Source of the DNA: Chryseobacterium sp. E1
GTDB taxonomy: Bacteria; Bacteroidota; Bacteroidia; Flavobacteriales; Weeksellaceae
DNA length: 64,000 bases
Assembly: GCA_019203745.1 (NCBI GenBank)
Contig: CP078104.1
Coordinates: 4,836,001-4,900,000 of the forward strand
Direction of reading: 5' to 3'
This document shows positions 32,550 to 43,280 of this stretch, in pieces (position 1 is the stretch's first letter; the number at the start of each line of letters is the position of its first letter). Both the position numbers and the translations under genes were made by a program. The notes under the pieces were generated by a model. It saw nothing but the letters and a program-made list of their open reading frames with translations. It was not told where the DNA came from and made no database searches.

Positions 32550-33837
32550 TTATTTAAACTGTTCCAGGACTTCCATAATATTCTGATACACAAAATCAAG
32601 TTCTTCAGCCGAAATACAATAAGGAGGCACCAGGTACAGAACATTTCCAAGGGGACGCATGATAATTCCCCTCTGTAAAAATTCATTGTAGAGTTTTTTT
32701 CCTATTTCATTAAAATAAGAGGTTCTCTGACCTGTTTTAAAATCAAAAGCCAGAATAGTTCCGATATGACGGGCATTTTCTACCTGAGAATGTGTGGAAA
32801 GTGCTTTTACAAACACTGAATGCTGTTGAGTGATACGGTTGATATTCATTTGAGTGTCTTTTTGTAGTAATATTTCCATACTGGCCAAAGCAGCAGCACA
32901 GGCTAATGGATTCGCCGTAAAAGAATGTCCGTGAAATAAGGTTTTATGATGGTCATCAGACAGAAATGCATCGTAAATACGGCTGTTGCATGTAGTAATT
33001 CCCATGGGCATGGTCCCTCCTGTCAGTCCTTTTGAAAAGCACATAATATCCGGCTGTTCAGTGAGGTGATTTGCGGCAAAAAGCTTTCCTGTTCTCCCAA
33101 ACCCTGTAAAAACTTCATCCTGGATCATAAGGACTCCCTGTTCTTTACATATTTTCATCAGGCTGTTAAGATCTTCTGCCTTATACATCAGCATTCCTGC
33201 CGCTCCCTGAACTAAAGGCTCATAGATAAAACATGCCACTTCATCAGCCAGTTCTGTAATCTGAGCCTGTAATTGTTTCAGGTTTTCCGGATTGGGAGTA
33301 TCAATGAAAACCACTTCAAACAGCATGCTTTCAAAAGGCTGGGTCCAATAGCTTTTCCGCTTACAGACATTGCTCGAAAGTATCTCCGTGATAGGCATTT
33401 TTAAAAGCGAGAATCTTGGTTTTCTTTTTTCCTTGGTTATGAGCATACTGAATGCACATTTTCAATGCTACTTCCACTGCCGTAGAACCATTGTCAGAAT
33501 AGAATACTTTTTCCTGATCAGACGGCAATAGTTTTAAAAGTCTTTCAGAAAGCTCTACGGCGGGTTCATGAGTGAAACCTGCAAAAATAACCTGTTCCAA
33601 TGTATTCAACTGCTCAAAAACACGCTGTGCAATATAAGGATGAGCGTGCCCATGAAGTGTAACCCACCATGAAGAAACTACATCCATATATTTTTTCCCT
33701 TCTTCATCGTAGAGATAAATTCCTTTTCCTTTTACAATGGGAAGGGTATTATTGGCCGTCTTCATTTGAGTATAAGGATGCCAGTTGACGGCTTTGTCTC
33801 TTTTCTGCAGGCTGATTTTGTTTATTATTGTATTCAT
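32550..33837 (-). CDS. bioA: Adenosylmethionine-8-amino-7-oxononanoate aminotransferase BioA (one frameshift)
   Basis: ATG 33837. NWHPYTQMKTANNTLPIVKG is the hallmark BioA N-terminus, followed by SSWWVTLHGHAHPYIAQ. The PLP lysine is in CFSKGLTGGTMPMGITT; GHSFTANPLACAAALASME is conserved. Frames join near 33370 (FKNAYHGDTFE). About 425 residues. It uses S-adenosylmethionine as amino donor to convert KAPA to DAPA in biotin synthesis. It is separated from bioB by 300 bases containing a large hairpin, so it may have its own promoter. Confidence 0.93.
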
Positions 33838-34136
33838 ATATTGATGTAAAATAGGGTAATGAGTGATGAGTTTTTAAATAATGCAATGATCGCTAAGTTT
33901 TACTTTGTGTGCTGTTGTCTTAAGTTCGCAAGGGCGTTTCACTCAGCAATAAAAAGCATTATGCCTTGCTGAATAGAATGCCTTTGCGAACGAATATTTT
34001 TACATTTAATCAATATTTTCTATCAGCTATAGCGTTAAGAATAAATGATTCAAAAACTCAGAAAGCAACATTATGATGCATATTAATATACTGATGATCC
34101 AACTCCCCATAATCTTTAATCTATATTTTTATAGCT
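33838..34136. other. Intergenic region between bioB and bioA
   Basis: About 300 bases that split the otherwise compact biotin operon. Besides the long imperfect palindrome at 33925-33990, I see AT-rich sequence and no frame. Confidence 0.6.
33925..33990. repeat. 66-bp imperfect palindrome with TTCGCAAAGGC-like arms
   Basis: Left arm TTCGCAAGGGCG...TCAGCAA and right arm TTGCTGA...GCCTTTGCGAA pair over most of their length around a short AT-rich loop. The TTCGCAAAGGC word is of the kind dispersed in flavobacterial intergenic DNA. It may act as a terminator or mRNA-stabilising structure between bioB and bioA. Confidence 0.6.
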
Positions 34137-35126
34137 CTAACAGCATGTTTCTTTTTTCATCATCGGTTTTAAGCCAAGGGTCTGTAACATCTGCATATCT
34201 TCAGATACTCCCGGATTTGGGGTAACCAGTAAGGTTTCTCTTTCTCCGGTAAAAATAGAATTGGCACCCGCCATAAAGCACCATGCCTGTTCCGTTTCAT
34301 CCATTTCTATACGTCCGGCACTAAGTCTTACCATTGAAGACGGCATTATGATTCTTGCCGTAGCGATCATCCTTACCATTTCCCAGGTATTTACTTTTTC
34401 ATTTTCTGCTAACGGAGTTCCTTCTACCCTTGCCAAAGCATTAATAGGAACAGATTCCGGATGTTTAGGCATTGTAGCCAGAGTCAGCAGCATTGAAATC
34501 CTGTCTCTGTGGGTTTCTCCCAGGCCTATGATTCCTCCGGAGCATACTGTGATCCCTGCTTTCCGTACATTATTAATTGTATTGATCCTGTTATCAAAGG
34601 TTCTTGTGGAAATAATTTCTTCATAATACTGTTCAGAAGTATCCAGATTGTGGTTATAGGCATACAATCCGGCTTCCTGAAGTCTGATAGCCTGTTCTTC
34701 CGTAAGCATTCCTAAAGTACAGCATACTTCCAGCCCCAGCTCATTCACTCCTTTTACCATATCAATTACTCTGTCAAAATCACGGTTATTACGTACTTCA
34801 CGCCATGCTGCAGCCATACAGAACCTCGATGATCCGGAATCTTTTGCTTTCTGGGCATGGGCAATCACTGTTTCAGTAGGTAATAAAGCCTGTACTTTGA
34901 TGTTGGTATGGTAGCGGGCAGCCTGTCCGCAATAGGAGCAGTCTTCCGGGCAGCCTCCTGTTTTGATCGATAATAATGTGGAGATCTGTACTTCTGAAGG
35001 GTCATGCCATTCTCTGTGTACGGTGGCGGCTTTATAGATGAGTTCCATCAGCGGCAAATGATAGATTTCCTCAATTTCTTCTTTGGTCCAGTTGTTTCTG
35101 ATTGTTGTTTTCTTATCCATTATCAT
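34137..35126 (-). CDS. bioB: Biotin synthase BioB
   Basis: Intact, 329 residues. It is a radical SAM enzyme: SIKTGGCPEDCSYCGQAARY contains CxxxCxxC for the 4Fe-4S cluster; SSRFCMAAAWREVRNNRDF, VCCTLGMLTEEQA and VCSGGIIGLGETHRDRI are standard BioB motifs. It inserts sulfur into dethiobiotin. Its ATG overlaps the bioD stop (ATGA), so the two are translationally coupled; an alternative in-frame ATG is at 35120. Confidence 0.97.
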   Translation of the reverse strand: MIMDKKTTIRNNWTKEEIEEIYHLPLMELIYKAATVHREWHDPSEVQISTLLSIKTGGCPEDCSYCGQAARYHTNIKVQALLPTETVIAHAQKAKDSGSSRFCMAAAWREVRNNRDFDRVIDMVKGVNELGLEVCCTLGMLTEEQAIRLQEAGLYAYNHNLDTSEQYYEEIISTRTFDNRINTINNVRKAGITVCSGGIIGLGETHRDRISMLLTLATMPKHPESVPINALARVEGTPLAENEKVNTWEMVRMIATARIIMPSSMVRLSAGRIEMDETEQAWCFMAGANSIFTGERETLLVTPNPGVSEDMQMLQTLGLKPMMKKETCC

Positions 35127-35734
35127 AATTTTGTTATTGTCAGCTGCTTTGCGGCAGCTCTTATATGTTCTCTGTCAGGAGTTCCTATCTCAGGAATTCT
35201 GATTATTTCTGTTCCTTCTTCAACGAAGCTGCAGATGACCCTTTCCGTATCTTCGGGAAATTCCCCATTGAGAATTAAATACTCGAGATTTATATTTCTC
35301 TGCTTCAATGCCATGATTGACAACAGGCTGTGATTGATGCATCCCAGATAATTCCTGATCACAAGTGCCGCCGGAAGATTCAAAACCTCTATCAAATCAA
35401 TGATGAATCTGTTGTCAGAAAGAGGAACCATCAACCCGCCTGCTCCTTCTACAATCAAAGGCTGATCTGTTTCCGGTAGTTGAAAACGATCAAGATCAAT
35501 ATGGAGGTTTTCTTCCCGGGCAGACTGATGAGGAGAAGCGGCTAATTGCAGTCGGTAGGTTTCCGGATAGCAGACTGTCTGATCAGTCCAGGCTTCAATT
35601 TTATGACTGTCCGTATAATGCAGGTCTCCGGATTGTACAGGTTTCCAGTATTCTGCTTTAAAATACTGAACCAGAACAGCAGAGCATACAGTCTTTCCAA
35701 CTTCGGTACCTATTCCTGTTATAAATAATTTCAT
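35123..35734 (-). CDS. bioD: Dethiobiotin synthetase BioD
   Basis: Intact, about 203 residues from ATG 35734 (MKLFITGIGTEVGKTVCSAV), where GTEVGKT is the P-loop. WKPVQSGDLHYTDSHKI and IVEGAGGLMVPLSDNR are conserved substrate and Mg-ATP sites. It closes the ureido ring of DAPA to dethiobiotin. An in-frame ATG at 35767 would add 11 non-conserved residues, so MKLF is preferred. It lies 55 bases after bioF and overlaps bioB. Confidence 0.95.
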   Translation of the reverse strand: MKLFITGIGTEVGKTVCSAVLVQYFKAEYWKPVQSGDLHYTDSHKIEAWTDQTVCYPETYRLQLAASPHQSAREENLHIDLDRFQLPETDQPLIVEGAGGLMVPLSDNRFIIDLIEVLNLPAALVIRNYLGCINHSLLSIMALKQRNINLEYLILNGEFPEDTERVICSFVEEGTEIIRIPEIGTPDREHIRAAAKQLTITKL

Positions 35735-35789
35735 GTTTTTTGAGATTCGGGGTGATTTTAGAATCAAATTTGTTTACGTGTTCTTTACT

Positions 35790-36897
35790 TTAAATAAATT
35801 CTTTAATAATTCCTGTCAGTTTCAAAATTTCCTCTTCCGTGTTGAAACTGTGAAGACATATCCTTAGCCTCTCACTACCTTGTTTTACGGTCGGGCTGTA
35901 TACAGCGTAGGTTAAAAATCCTTCATCGGTTAAAGTATTCTGCAGTGTTTTCAGCTTCAGGTTATCCGGAATTATTATGGCCTGAACAGGGCTACCATCA
36001 GCCGAAGGCGAACATAATCCCTGATTTCTGAAAATTCTTATATTTTCCTGAAGTCTTATATTCAGATCCTGATGGGTTTCCAGAAATTCATATCCTGTTT
36101 TTATACTCATCCATTGGAAATCCTGTGGAAGTAGTATAAATAAATGGTGAAGCAAAATTGACCAGATATTCTTTTACCGATTCATTGCAGAGTATGGCAG
36201 CTCCGTGCGTGCCTAAAGCTTTTCCATAAGTTACCACTGCCGCAAAAACCTTATCCTGTAATTGATACTTTTCAATCAGTCCGTATCCCAAAACGCCAAA
36301 AGAATGTGCTTCATCCACGATGACTCCAGCTCCATATTGGTGGGCCATTTCAGTGATTTCCAAAATAGGTGCAAAATCCCCTTCCATTGAGTAAAGGCTT
36401 TCTATAGCAATATAACAAGGTCCATTTTGTCTTTGCAGGACTTTTTCAAGATCTTGCAAATCATTATGTCTGAACTTCAGCTTTTTTGCATTTGACATTC
36501 TGCAGGCATCATGTACGGAACGGTGAATCTGTTCGTCTACAATAATGATATCATGCCGGTTGGGGATCGCTGAAAACAACGCAAGATTGGCATTATAACC
36601 TGACGGGAAAAGCAATGCTGCCGGAAACTGGTGTTTTTCAGCAACAAATTCTTCTGTCTTCAAAACTAATGAACTGTTTCCACTGATGAGTCTTGAGCCA
36701 GTGCTTCCCGAAAGAAGTTCAGGTTGGTCATTGACATTTTTCAACAATATCTGTTGAAGCTCTACATTTCGGGCCAGCCCAAGGTAATCGTTAGAATAAA
36801 AGTCAATTCCTCCAGATTTGGGTTGTAAGCGCCGTAATCTTCCTTCCTTTTTTCTTTTATCGAGAGATTGTTGACAATATAAGGTGCCGTTATGCAT
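35790..36897 (-). CDS. bioF: 8-amino-7-oxononanoate synthase BioF (one frameshift)
   Basis: ATG 36897. IDFYSNDYLGLARNVELQQ, GSTGSRLISGNSSLVLKTEE, VDEAHSFGVLGYGLIE and VVTYGKALGTHGAAI with the PLP Lys are classic BioF features. A break near 36125 (FIYTTS) joins the C-terminal domain (SIKTGYEFLETHQDLN to LKLTGIIKEFI); the offset implies one extra base or two missing ones. It condenses pimeloyl-ACP or pimeloyl-CoA with alanine. Its start overlaps the end of the ferritin-like gene by 8 bases. Confidence 0.93.
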
Positions 36898-37513
36898 AAT
36901 TCAATTGTGCTACTTCTTCGGCAATAGCACCAATCCATTGTTCGTGCAATTCTTTTTCAATGGTAAGAATGTGGTCTGCATGGGTTTTCCATTCAGCAGA
37001 AAAATCGTTAAGCTGATTGATCATTTCTTCAAGATGGCCTTCTTCTTCAAGAATGATAGATTTTACCATAATCTTTGAAGATTCTTTGGTCAGGATATCC
37101 TGATATACGGGATATAATTCATCTGCACGAACTTCAATAGCATAGGTTACAAAAAGATAGGCTGCGTATTTTAGGTCTTCTTTATTAAGTTTAAATACCT
37201 TCTGAAGGTAACGGCAGGCTTTGATATCAAGGGAATGAAGATACTGTCGGGTTGCCGTTGCTGCAAGAAGCTCTTCGTTTTCATAGGTTTTGCAAAGCTC
37301 CGGATTTATTTTCCCGATTTGTTTTTTCAGATAATAAGCATGGCGATGCTCTTCTGCAGCATGTTTCAGTTGAATCTGAGTAACCAGAACAGGATGTTCA
37401 CATTTTGATATTTTTCTTGCCCCGGCATTTTCCATAAAAGAAAGCGTATTCAGCCATTTGGCATGAGTATTTTCTTCCTGTACAATTTTATTTAACAGAT
37501 GATGAAACTCCAT
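36890..37513 (-). CDS. Ferritin-like diiron-type protein at the head of the biotin operon
   Basis: Intact, 207 residues, all helical. Metal-ligand candidates follow the ferritin-like four-helix pattern: E13/E14 (VQEENTH) in helix 1, E55-x2-H58 (AAEEHRH) in helix 2, E127 or E132 (AIEVRADE) in helix 3 and E157-x2-H160 (LEEEGH) in helix 4. I do not recognise a named family. It overlaps bioF by 8 bases and is the first gene behind the divergent MocR promoter region, so it belongs to the biotin operon. No bioC, bioH, bioG, bioI or bioW is in the window, so a role in pimelate supply or BioB support is a possibility, not shown. Confidence 0.75.
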   Translation of the reverse strand: MEFHHLLNKIVQEENTHAKWLNTLSFMENAGARKISKCEHPVLVTQIQLKHAAEEHRHAYYLKKQIGKINPELCKTYENEELLAATATRQYLHSLDIKACRYLQKVFKLNKEDLKYAAYLFVTYAIEVRADELYPVYQDILTKESSKIMVKSIILEEEGHLEEMINQLNDFSAEWKTHADHILTIEKELHEQWIGAIAEEVAQLNYA

Positions 37514-37531
37514 AGATTTTTATTTTGATGT

Positions 37532-37560
37532 CAAAAGTAGTATATTGCCGGATGGTTCAA
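37532..37560 (-). promoter_or_regulatory. Candidate promoter of the ferritin-like/bioF-bioD-bioB operon
   Basis: On the minus strand TTG (37560-37558), an 18-base spacer and TACTTTTG (37539-37532) match the Bacteroidetes sigma-A pattern TTG-N17-23-TAnnTTTG. The start codon is at 37513, so the leader would be very short. Confidence 0.5.
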
Positions 37561-37564
37561 TGGT
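37552..37564. promoter_or_regulatory. Candidate MocR operator (ATGGT direct repeats)
   Basis: ATGGT-tca-ATGGT, a direct repeat with 8-base period, lies in the 66-bp gap between the MocR gene and the biotin operon and overlaps the -33 element of the latter. MocR regulators commonly bind direct repeats, so this is a plausible but unproven operator. Confidence 0.3.
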
Positions 37565-37579
37565 GCCAGTTTTGATATT

Positions 37580-39056
37580 ATGGATAGTCCGGTTAGAATT
37601 CCTTATGAAAGTTTTATAAAAATTGACAGAAAATCAGAAACTCCGATCTATTTACAGATCGCCAATCAGCTGATCAATGCCATTCAAAGAGGATTTCTGC
37701 CATTTGGAACCAAACTGCCGGGAACAAGGACTTTCAGTGAAATGCTGGACATCCACAGAAATACTGCTGTGGCTGTGTATGATGAATTATCTGCACAGGG
37801 CTGGACAGAATCTCTTCCGAACAAAGGAACTTTTATTATTGGTAAAGAACAGGAAAAACCCGTAAATATGAATGATTTTGAGCAAAAAAGCCTTCAGAAT
37901 TATCCTAAAACCACCGGATTTTCTTTTAAAACATCCAATATACTGGATAATCCGTTTGAACATTCCGATTGTGATTATGTTTTTAATGATGGTGTTCCTG
38001 ATATCAGGCTTACACAGATCGGACAGCATTCGAGATTTTACAGCTCTATTCTTAAACGGAAGTCTAATCAGAAAATATCCGGGCATTATAATCATGACGG
38101 CAGTGAATTCTTTAAGGAGCATTTATCACGGTATCTGAACCTGTCCCGTGGGCTTCCTATTTCTAAAAATAATCTGCTGATCACCCGAAGTACGGAAATG
38201 AGTATCTATATCGTTTCCGAGATTCTTCTTTCCGCCGGAGATGTAGTACTGGTAGGTGCTTTAAGCTATTTTTCTGTCAATATGATCTTTATGAAAGCCG
38301 GAGTTCAGATGGTTTCCATTCCCATAGACGAAGACGGGATTATTGTAGAAAGTGTGCGGGAAGCCTGCAAAAAACAGAAGATCAGAATGCTATATCTTAC
38401 CCCGCACCACCACTATCCTACCACGGTTGCTTTAAGTGCCCAGAGAAGGTTTGAGCTTCTGGAACTTGCCCAGGAATATGGTTTTGTGATTCTTGAGGAT
38501 GACTACGATTATGAATTCCATTATGATAAAAGCCCTATTCTTCCTTTGGCCAGCGCAGATACCAACGGTATGGTGATCTATATCGGCTCTTTTGGTAAGT
38601 CATTGGCACCGGGATTCAGAACCGGATTTATTGTAGCTCCGGAAAACCTCATGTCTGAAATGAGAAAATACCTTGGGATCATCGACAGACAAGGTGATAT
38701 TCTGATGGAAAGAGCCCTGGGGAAATGATTGCGGAAGGAGAAATCAACCGCTATCTGAAAAAATCTCTAAAGGTCTATCAGGAGAGGCGGGATAATCTCT
38801 GTACGTTGCTTCAGGACAATCTGGATGATCTTGTTACCTTTCAGAAACCTTCAGGTGGTCTGGCAATCTGGTTAGAATGGAAAGTTCCGCTCAATCTGAT
38901 GCAGCTGAGCCGTAATTGTGCCGGGATAATCTCTTTATCCCCAAGACGCTTCTGTATCAGAATAAAAACCTTACTGCCATGAGATTAGGATTTGGCGATC
39001 TGAATGCTGATGAAATGAAAAAAAGTGTTGAAGTTTTTTCAAAAATGCAAAAATGA
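37580..39056 (+). CDS. MocR-type GntR regulator with aminotransferase domain (two frameshifts)
   Basis: ATG 37580. The N-terminal GntR winged helix (ETPIYLQIANQLINAIQRG, LPGTRTFSEMLDIHRNTA, LPNKGTFII) is joined to a type I aminotransferase fold. VILEDDYDYEFHYDKSP and IGSFGKSLAPGFRTGFIV hold the PLP-binding Lys. Breaks near 38720 and 38935 are bridged; the end is at FSKMQK. About 490 residues. These proteins sense PLP or an amine adduct and regulate divergent genes. Being divergent from the biotin operon, which encodes two PLP enzymes, it is a likely regulator of it. Confidence 0.88.
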
Positions 39057-39366
39057 TCAGCTGACTTACGATTTTGGGGATTTTTTCACTCTCAATTTTA
39101 AAGCTATTTTCAAGTTTTCTTCGATTTTATATATTACATTTTCGTTAATTCTAAAGATTTTTATTTTTCTTTTCATTGTTTTTGTCTCATTTTGGGACTG
39201 ATAAAAAATAAGCTATAGTGCAGAATTTTATATAAAAGGAAGTATCTGATTGTAGAATTATTCTTACTGTACTCACATTGATTTGAAATATGTGATAAAT
39301 ATCATTGTTAATTTTTGGACAATTATATTCTATATTTACTCCATTATTTTTAATTGTTCTAAATAA
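39057..39366. other. Intergenic region before the siderophore locus
   Basis: About 310 AT-rich bases containing the TGATAAATATCA dyad described separately. I see no frame. Confidence 0.55.
39293..39304 (+). promoter_or_regulatory. Possible Fur-like dyad upstream of the TonB receptor
   Basis: TGATAAATATCA followed by TTGTTA resembles part of a Fur box (TGATAAT/ATTATCA dyads). It lies about 63 bases before the receptor ATG, a sensible place for iron repression. The match is short and AT-rich, so it may be chance. Confidence 0.25.
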
Positions 39367-41593
39367 ATGAAACGACAATATGTACTTTCAGTCATCCTAC
39401 TGACTGCCTTTACTGCACATACTTCTGCTCAGAGCAGGCAGGATAGTATTACTACAACAAAAGATATCAACGAAATTGTACTGGTGTCTTCACGTTCCCG
39501 AAGCAAATCAGCGATATTCCGGGAACAGTCTGGATCATTGGGGAAAAAGAACTCCAGACTCAAATAAAAGGCGGTGCCGGATTGAAAGAGGTATTGGGAA
39601 ATATGATTCCCGGGTTTGATTTCGGAAACCAGGGGCGAACCAATTATGCCCAGAATATGAGGGGAAGAAATGTCCTGGTAATGCTCAACGGAGTTTCTCT
39701 GAACAGTACCAGAGCAGCCAGCAGGCAATTTGATGCCATTGATCCTTTTAATATCGAAAGAATTGAAGTTTTGTCCGGTGCTTCTGCCATCTATGGTGGA
39801 GATTCTACAGGGGAATTATCAATATTATCACTAAAAGACCCACTTCAAATAAACTTGCTTTTGAAACCTCTGTAGGATTAAAAACAGGCTTTCATAAGGA
39901 TGATCTTGATAAAAGGATTGCACAGTCTGTTGAAGGTGGGAATGATAAAGTAAAATTCAGATTGGGGCTGCCTTTACTCAAAATGAAGGAGCTTTTGATG
40001 CCAATGGAGATCAGATTATTACTGATGTAAAACAGGCAGATTTTCAATACAACAGATCAATAGATCTTCTGGGTGGAATAAGCTTCAAACTGAGTCCCGA
40101 TCAGGATCTGAATGTAGATCTTCAGTACTACAATTCAAAGGTCAGAAACAAAAATGGCTTTCTTTCGGTCCCGGGTTTACAGGATTTACCACCAAAACCC
40201 TGACCTGATCAATGTACTTGGAGGTGCAGATTCTGATGTGGTTCCCCGTACAGAACGTTTTATGGCTAATATTCAATACAGTCTCCGTAATATTTTAGGA
40301 GGTCACAATTTGCTTGTTCAGGCTTATGGAAGACGTGAAGAGGCAGATTTTGGGGCTTCTTTCGCAGAAGTACCTAAACCTCCGGCAGGTGTTAATCTTC
40401 CCGTATTTCTTTCTTCAGCCAGAGGAAATACAGATGTATATGGAGCAAAAGCTGTTCTTTCCAAAAACTGGAATGCTTTCAGTTTTACTTACGGTACAGA
40501 CCTTGATTTTGAAAATTTTAAAGGAGACCAGGCTATTTTTAACCCTAAAATAAGCAGTGAATCGGGAGGATTGATCAATAAGGCAGATGCTTTTGTAGGA
40601 AGATACCCGGACACCAAGATCTTTACACTGGCAGGTTTTATTCAGGCAGACTGGAATATTACAAAGAAACTTACCCTTTCCGGAGGAGTGAGACAACAGT
40701 TCATCAATGTAAAACTGGATGATTTTGTTGGTTTTAAAGAGCAGGTGTATATGCATTTCGGCTATGGTAACTCTGCAGATGTTGTAAAAGGAGGTAAAAA
40801 TAATTACGACGTTCTCTGCTTAATGCAAGCTTATTATACAAATTCACACCCGACTGGCAGACCTGGTTCAGCTTTTCACAGGGGTTTGCCGTTCCTGACG
40901 CTGCCAAATCCTATGGTTTCGGAAAATATCAGCTGAGCAACAACCGCTGGAATCTTCAGAATAGCATGAATATTTCAGAACAGCCTTTAAGCGGAATCAA
41001 AACCGATCAGATTGAATTAGGATTCAGGCACAACAGAGGTTCGGAAGCAGGATTATATGCACAGGGATCAATTTTCTATGCATTATCCAGCAAAACCCTG
41101 AAAATTGACAATGCCGCTTTCACGATTTCTTTACTTGACCAAAAACTCAGGAATTACGGTTTTGAAGGAGCTTTGGGATATCGTTTCGCACAAGGCCTTG
41201 AACTGGGGGAAATGTACTCCTGATGCAATCTGAAACCGAAACCAAAGATAAGGGCTGGCAAAACCAATCTGTCTATACCACAAACCCGTCTAAGTTTATG
41301 GTTTTCACAGGATGGAATGCCAAAAGATTTTCACTGAGACTGCAGATGCAGAACTCTATGAATTATACTGATCTCGCAGATATGAAAATCACAGGTTATG
41401 CCCTGTTCGATTTTATGGGAGATGTAAAACTGAACAGAGGAACCATTAATTTCGGGGTTCAGAATATTTTTAATAGGCAATATACTACGATTTGGGGCAG
41501 CGTTCCGTATTTTTCTATGGAGCACCTCAAAAAGCATTTGCTTATCAGGGCCGGGGAACAACATTTTCTGTAGGCTACACGATTAACTATTAA
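39367..41593 (+). CDS. TonB-dependent siderophore receptor (several frameshifts)
   Basis: ATG 39367 with signal peptide (MKRQYVLSVILLTAFTAHTSA-Q, 21 residues, not exported as a lipoprotein). The plug domain has DINEIVLVSSRSRSK, then NYAQNMRGRNVLVMLNGVSL, RIEVLSGASAIYGGDSTG and IINIITKRPTS. The barrel continues to the terminal strand TTFSVGYTINY at 41593. At least six homopolymer breaks (near 39515, 39830, 39965, 40180, 40815, 41215 and 41540) are bridged; total length about 740 residues. It imports a ferric siderophore across the outer membrane and is placed directly before the siderophore synthesis genes, most likely for the product of this locus. Confidence 0.92.
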
Positions 41594-41611
41594 ATTCCAA
41601 CAATCAATACA

Positions 41612-41704
41612 GATGCATTTTAAACCATGAAAGCCGGAAAAAATTTAAAAGATTTAACAAGTTTAAATATTTTAAATTCCTGCAGGATGGATTTAAAATG
41701 CATC
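41612..41704. repeat. Long-loop inverted repeat between receptor and decarboxylase genes
   Basis: GATGCATTTTAAA at 41612-41624 is exactly inverted as TTTAAAATGCATC at 41692-41704. The AT-rich 67-base loop contains further TTTAAA words. It could attenuate transcription between the receptor and the biosynthetic genes, or be a dispersed element. Confidence 0.45.
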
Positions 41705-41764
41705 GTTAATTTTCAACTCTAATTTACGTTCAAAGGGTAAAAAGAGCACAAACACACCATATTT

Positions 41765-43280
41765 ATGAACACAGTTATTACCGGGCATACCGCAGCGGAA
41801 AAGGAGACTCTTTTCCCCAATCTGGAAAATTTATTCTGTGATATCAATATTCACGAATACCAGAATGCCATGCACAGAACGCAGCAGAGTGTCATTGCAT
41901 TTTTAGAAGACACTCATCAGCCTTTCAGCGGAGTTTCTCCCAAAGAGCTGAGAAAACAGTTTGAATATATCGATCTCAATTCACCTCCTGTAAGCTATGA
42001 AGAGCTTTTTGACGAGGTAAATGAGCTGTATACACAGCATGCCGTTGCTTTTCATCATCCTAAATATGTAGCCCATCTCAATTGTCCGGTCGTTATACCT
42101 GCAGTGGCGGCGGAAGCAATGATCAGTGCTATCAATTCTTCTCTGGATACCTGGGATCAGAGTGCAGGAGGAACTTTGATGGAGCAGAAACTGATCGAAT
42201 GGACCTGCAATGAAATCGGATTTGATACATCTTCAGACGGGATCTTTACCAACGGAGGCTCCCAGAGCAACCTTATGGGAATGCTTCTGGCAAGAGATCA
42301 TTTTTCCGTTAAATATTTACATCACAACATTAAAAAGACGGACTTCCCAAAGAAGCGCACCGTTTCAGGATTTTTGTTTCCGAAGCGGCTCACTTCAGCA
42401 TTCAGAAGAGTGCTTCCATGCTGGGACTTGGTGAGCAGGCAGTCATTAAGATCAAGACAGACAGGTCTTTCCGTATGAACAGTGTGCTGCTGGAAGATGC
42501 AATAAGAAAAGAAATTGAAAACGGAAATATTCCTATTGCAGTTGTTGCTACCGCAGGAACTACAGATTTCGGAAATGTTGACCCGCTGATCAATATTTCA
42601 GGAATAGCAAAAAAATACGGTCTTTGGTTCCATGTAGATGCAGCATATGGCTGTGCTTTGCTTTTAACAGAAAGATACCGCCATTTACTCAATGGAATTG
42701 AAGAGGCAGATTCCGTAACGGTAGATTATCATAAAGCATTCTTTCAGCCGGTAAGCAGCAGCGGATTTCTGGTAAAGGATAAAAACTATTTCAGACTGAT
42801 CACCCACTATGCGGATTACCTGAATCCCAAAGATCATGATGAAGATGAGATCCCGAACCAGGTGAATAAATCGATACAGACTACCAGACGTTTTGATGCC
42901 CTAAAGCTTTGGTTTACGCTTAGAATCATTGGTAAAAGGGACTGGGAAATTATATCGACAGAATTATCATGACTGCCCGTGAAGCCGTTGATATCCTGGA
43001 AAATGATTCTCATTTTGAATTATTGAACACTTCGGATATTTCAGCACTGGTCTTCCGTTATACGGCAGATCCTTTTAAAACATTTGACCTGAACAGGATC
43101 AATACTTACATCAAATCACAACTCTATAGACAAGGGAATGCCCTTACGGCGGGAACCAAAGTAAACGGACAGTTCTATCTAAAGTTTACCATTCTAAATC
43201 CTCTTACCACAATTGAAGACATTAAATCAGTACTTAACATTATTAAAAAATACGGAAATGAATACATTGAAGTCAACTAA
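41765..43280 (+). CDS. PLP-dependent (lysine/diaminobutyrate-type) decarboxylase for siderophore synthesis (two frameshifts)
   Basis: ATG 41765, about 505 residues, group II decarboxylase fold. HHPKYVAHLNCPVVIPAVAA and TNGGSQSNLMGMLLARDH are substrate and PLP regions; ATAGTTDFGNVDPLINIS and WFHVDAAYGCALLL surround the cofactor; SVTVDYHKAFFQPVSSSGF holds the PLP Lys. Breaks near 42350 and 42945 are bridged. Related enzymes (DesA, BibA, RhbB) make cadaverine or diaminopropane for NIS siderophores. It overlaps the NIS gene by 23 bases. Confidence 0.9.
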
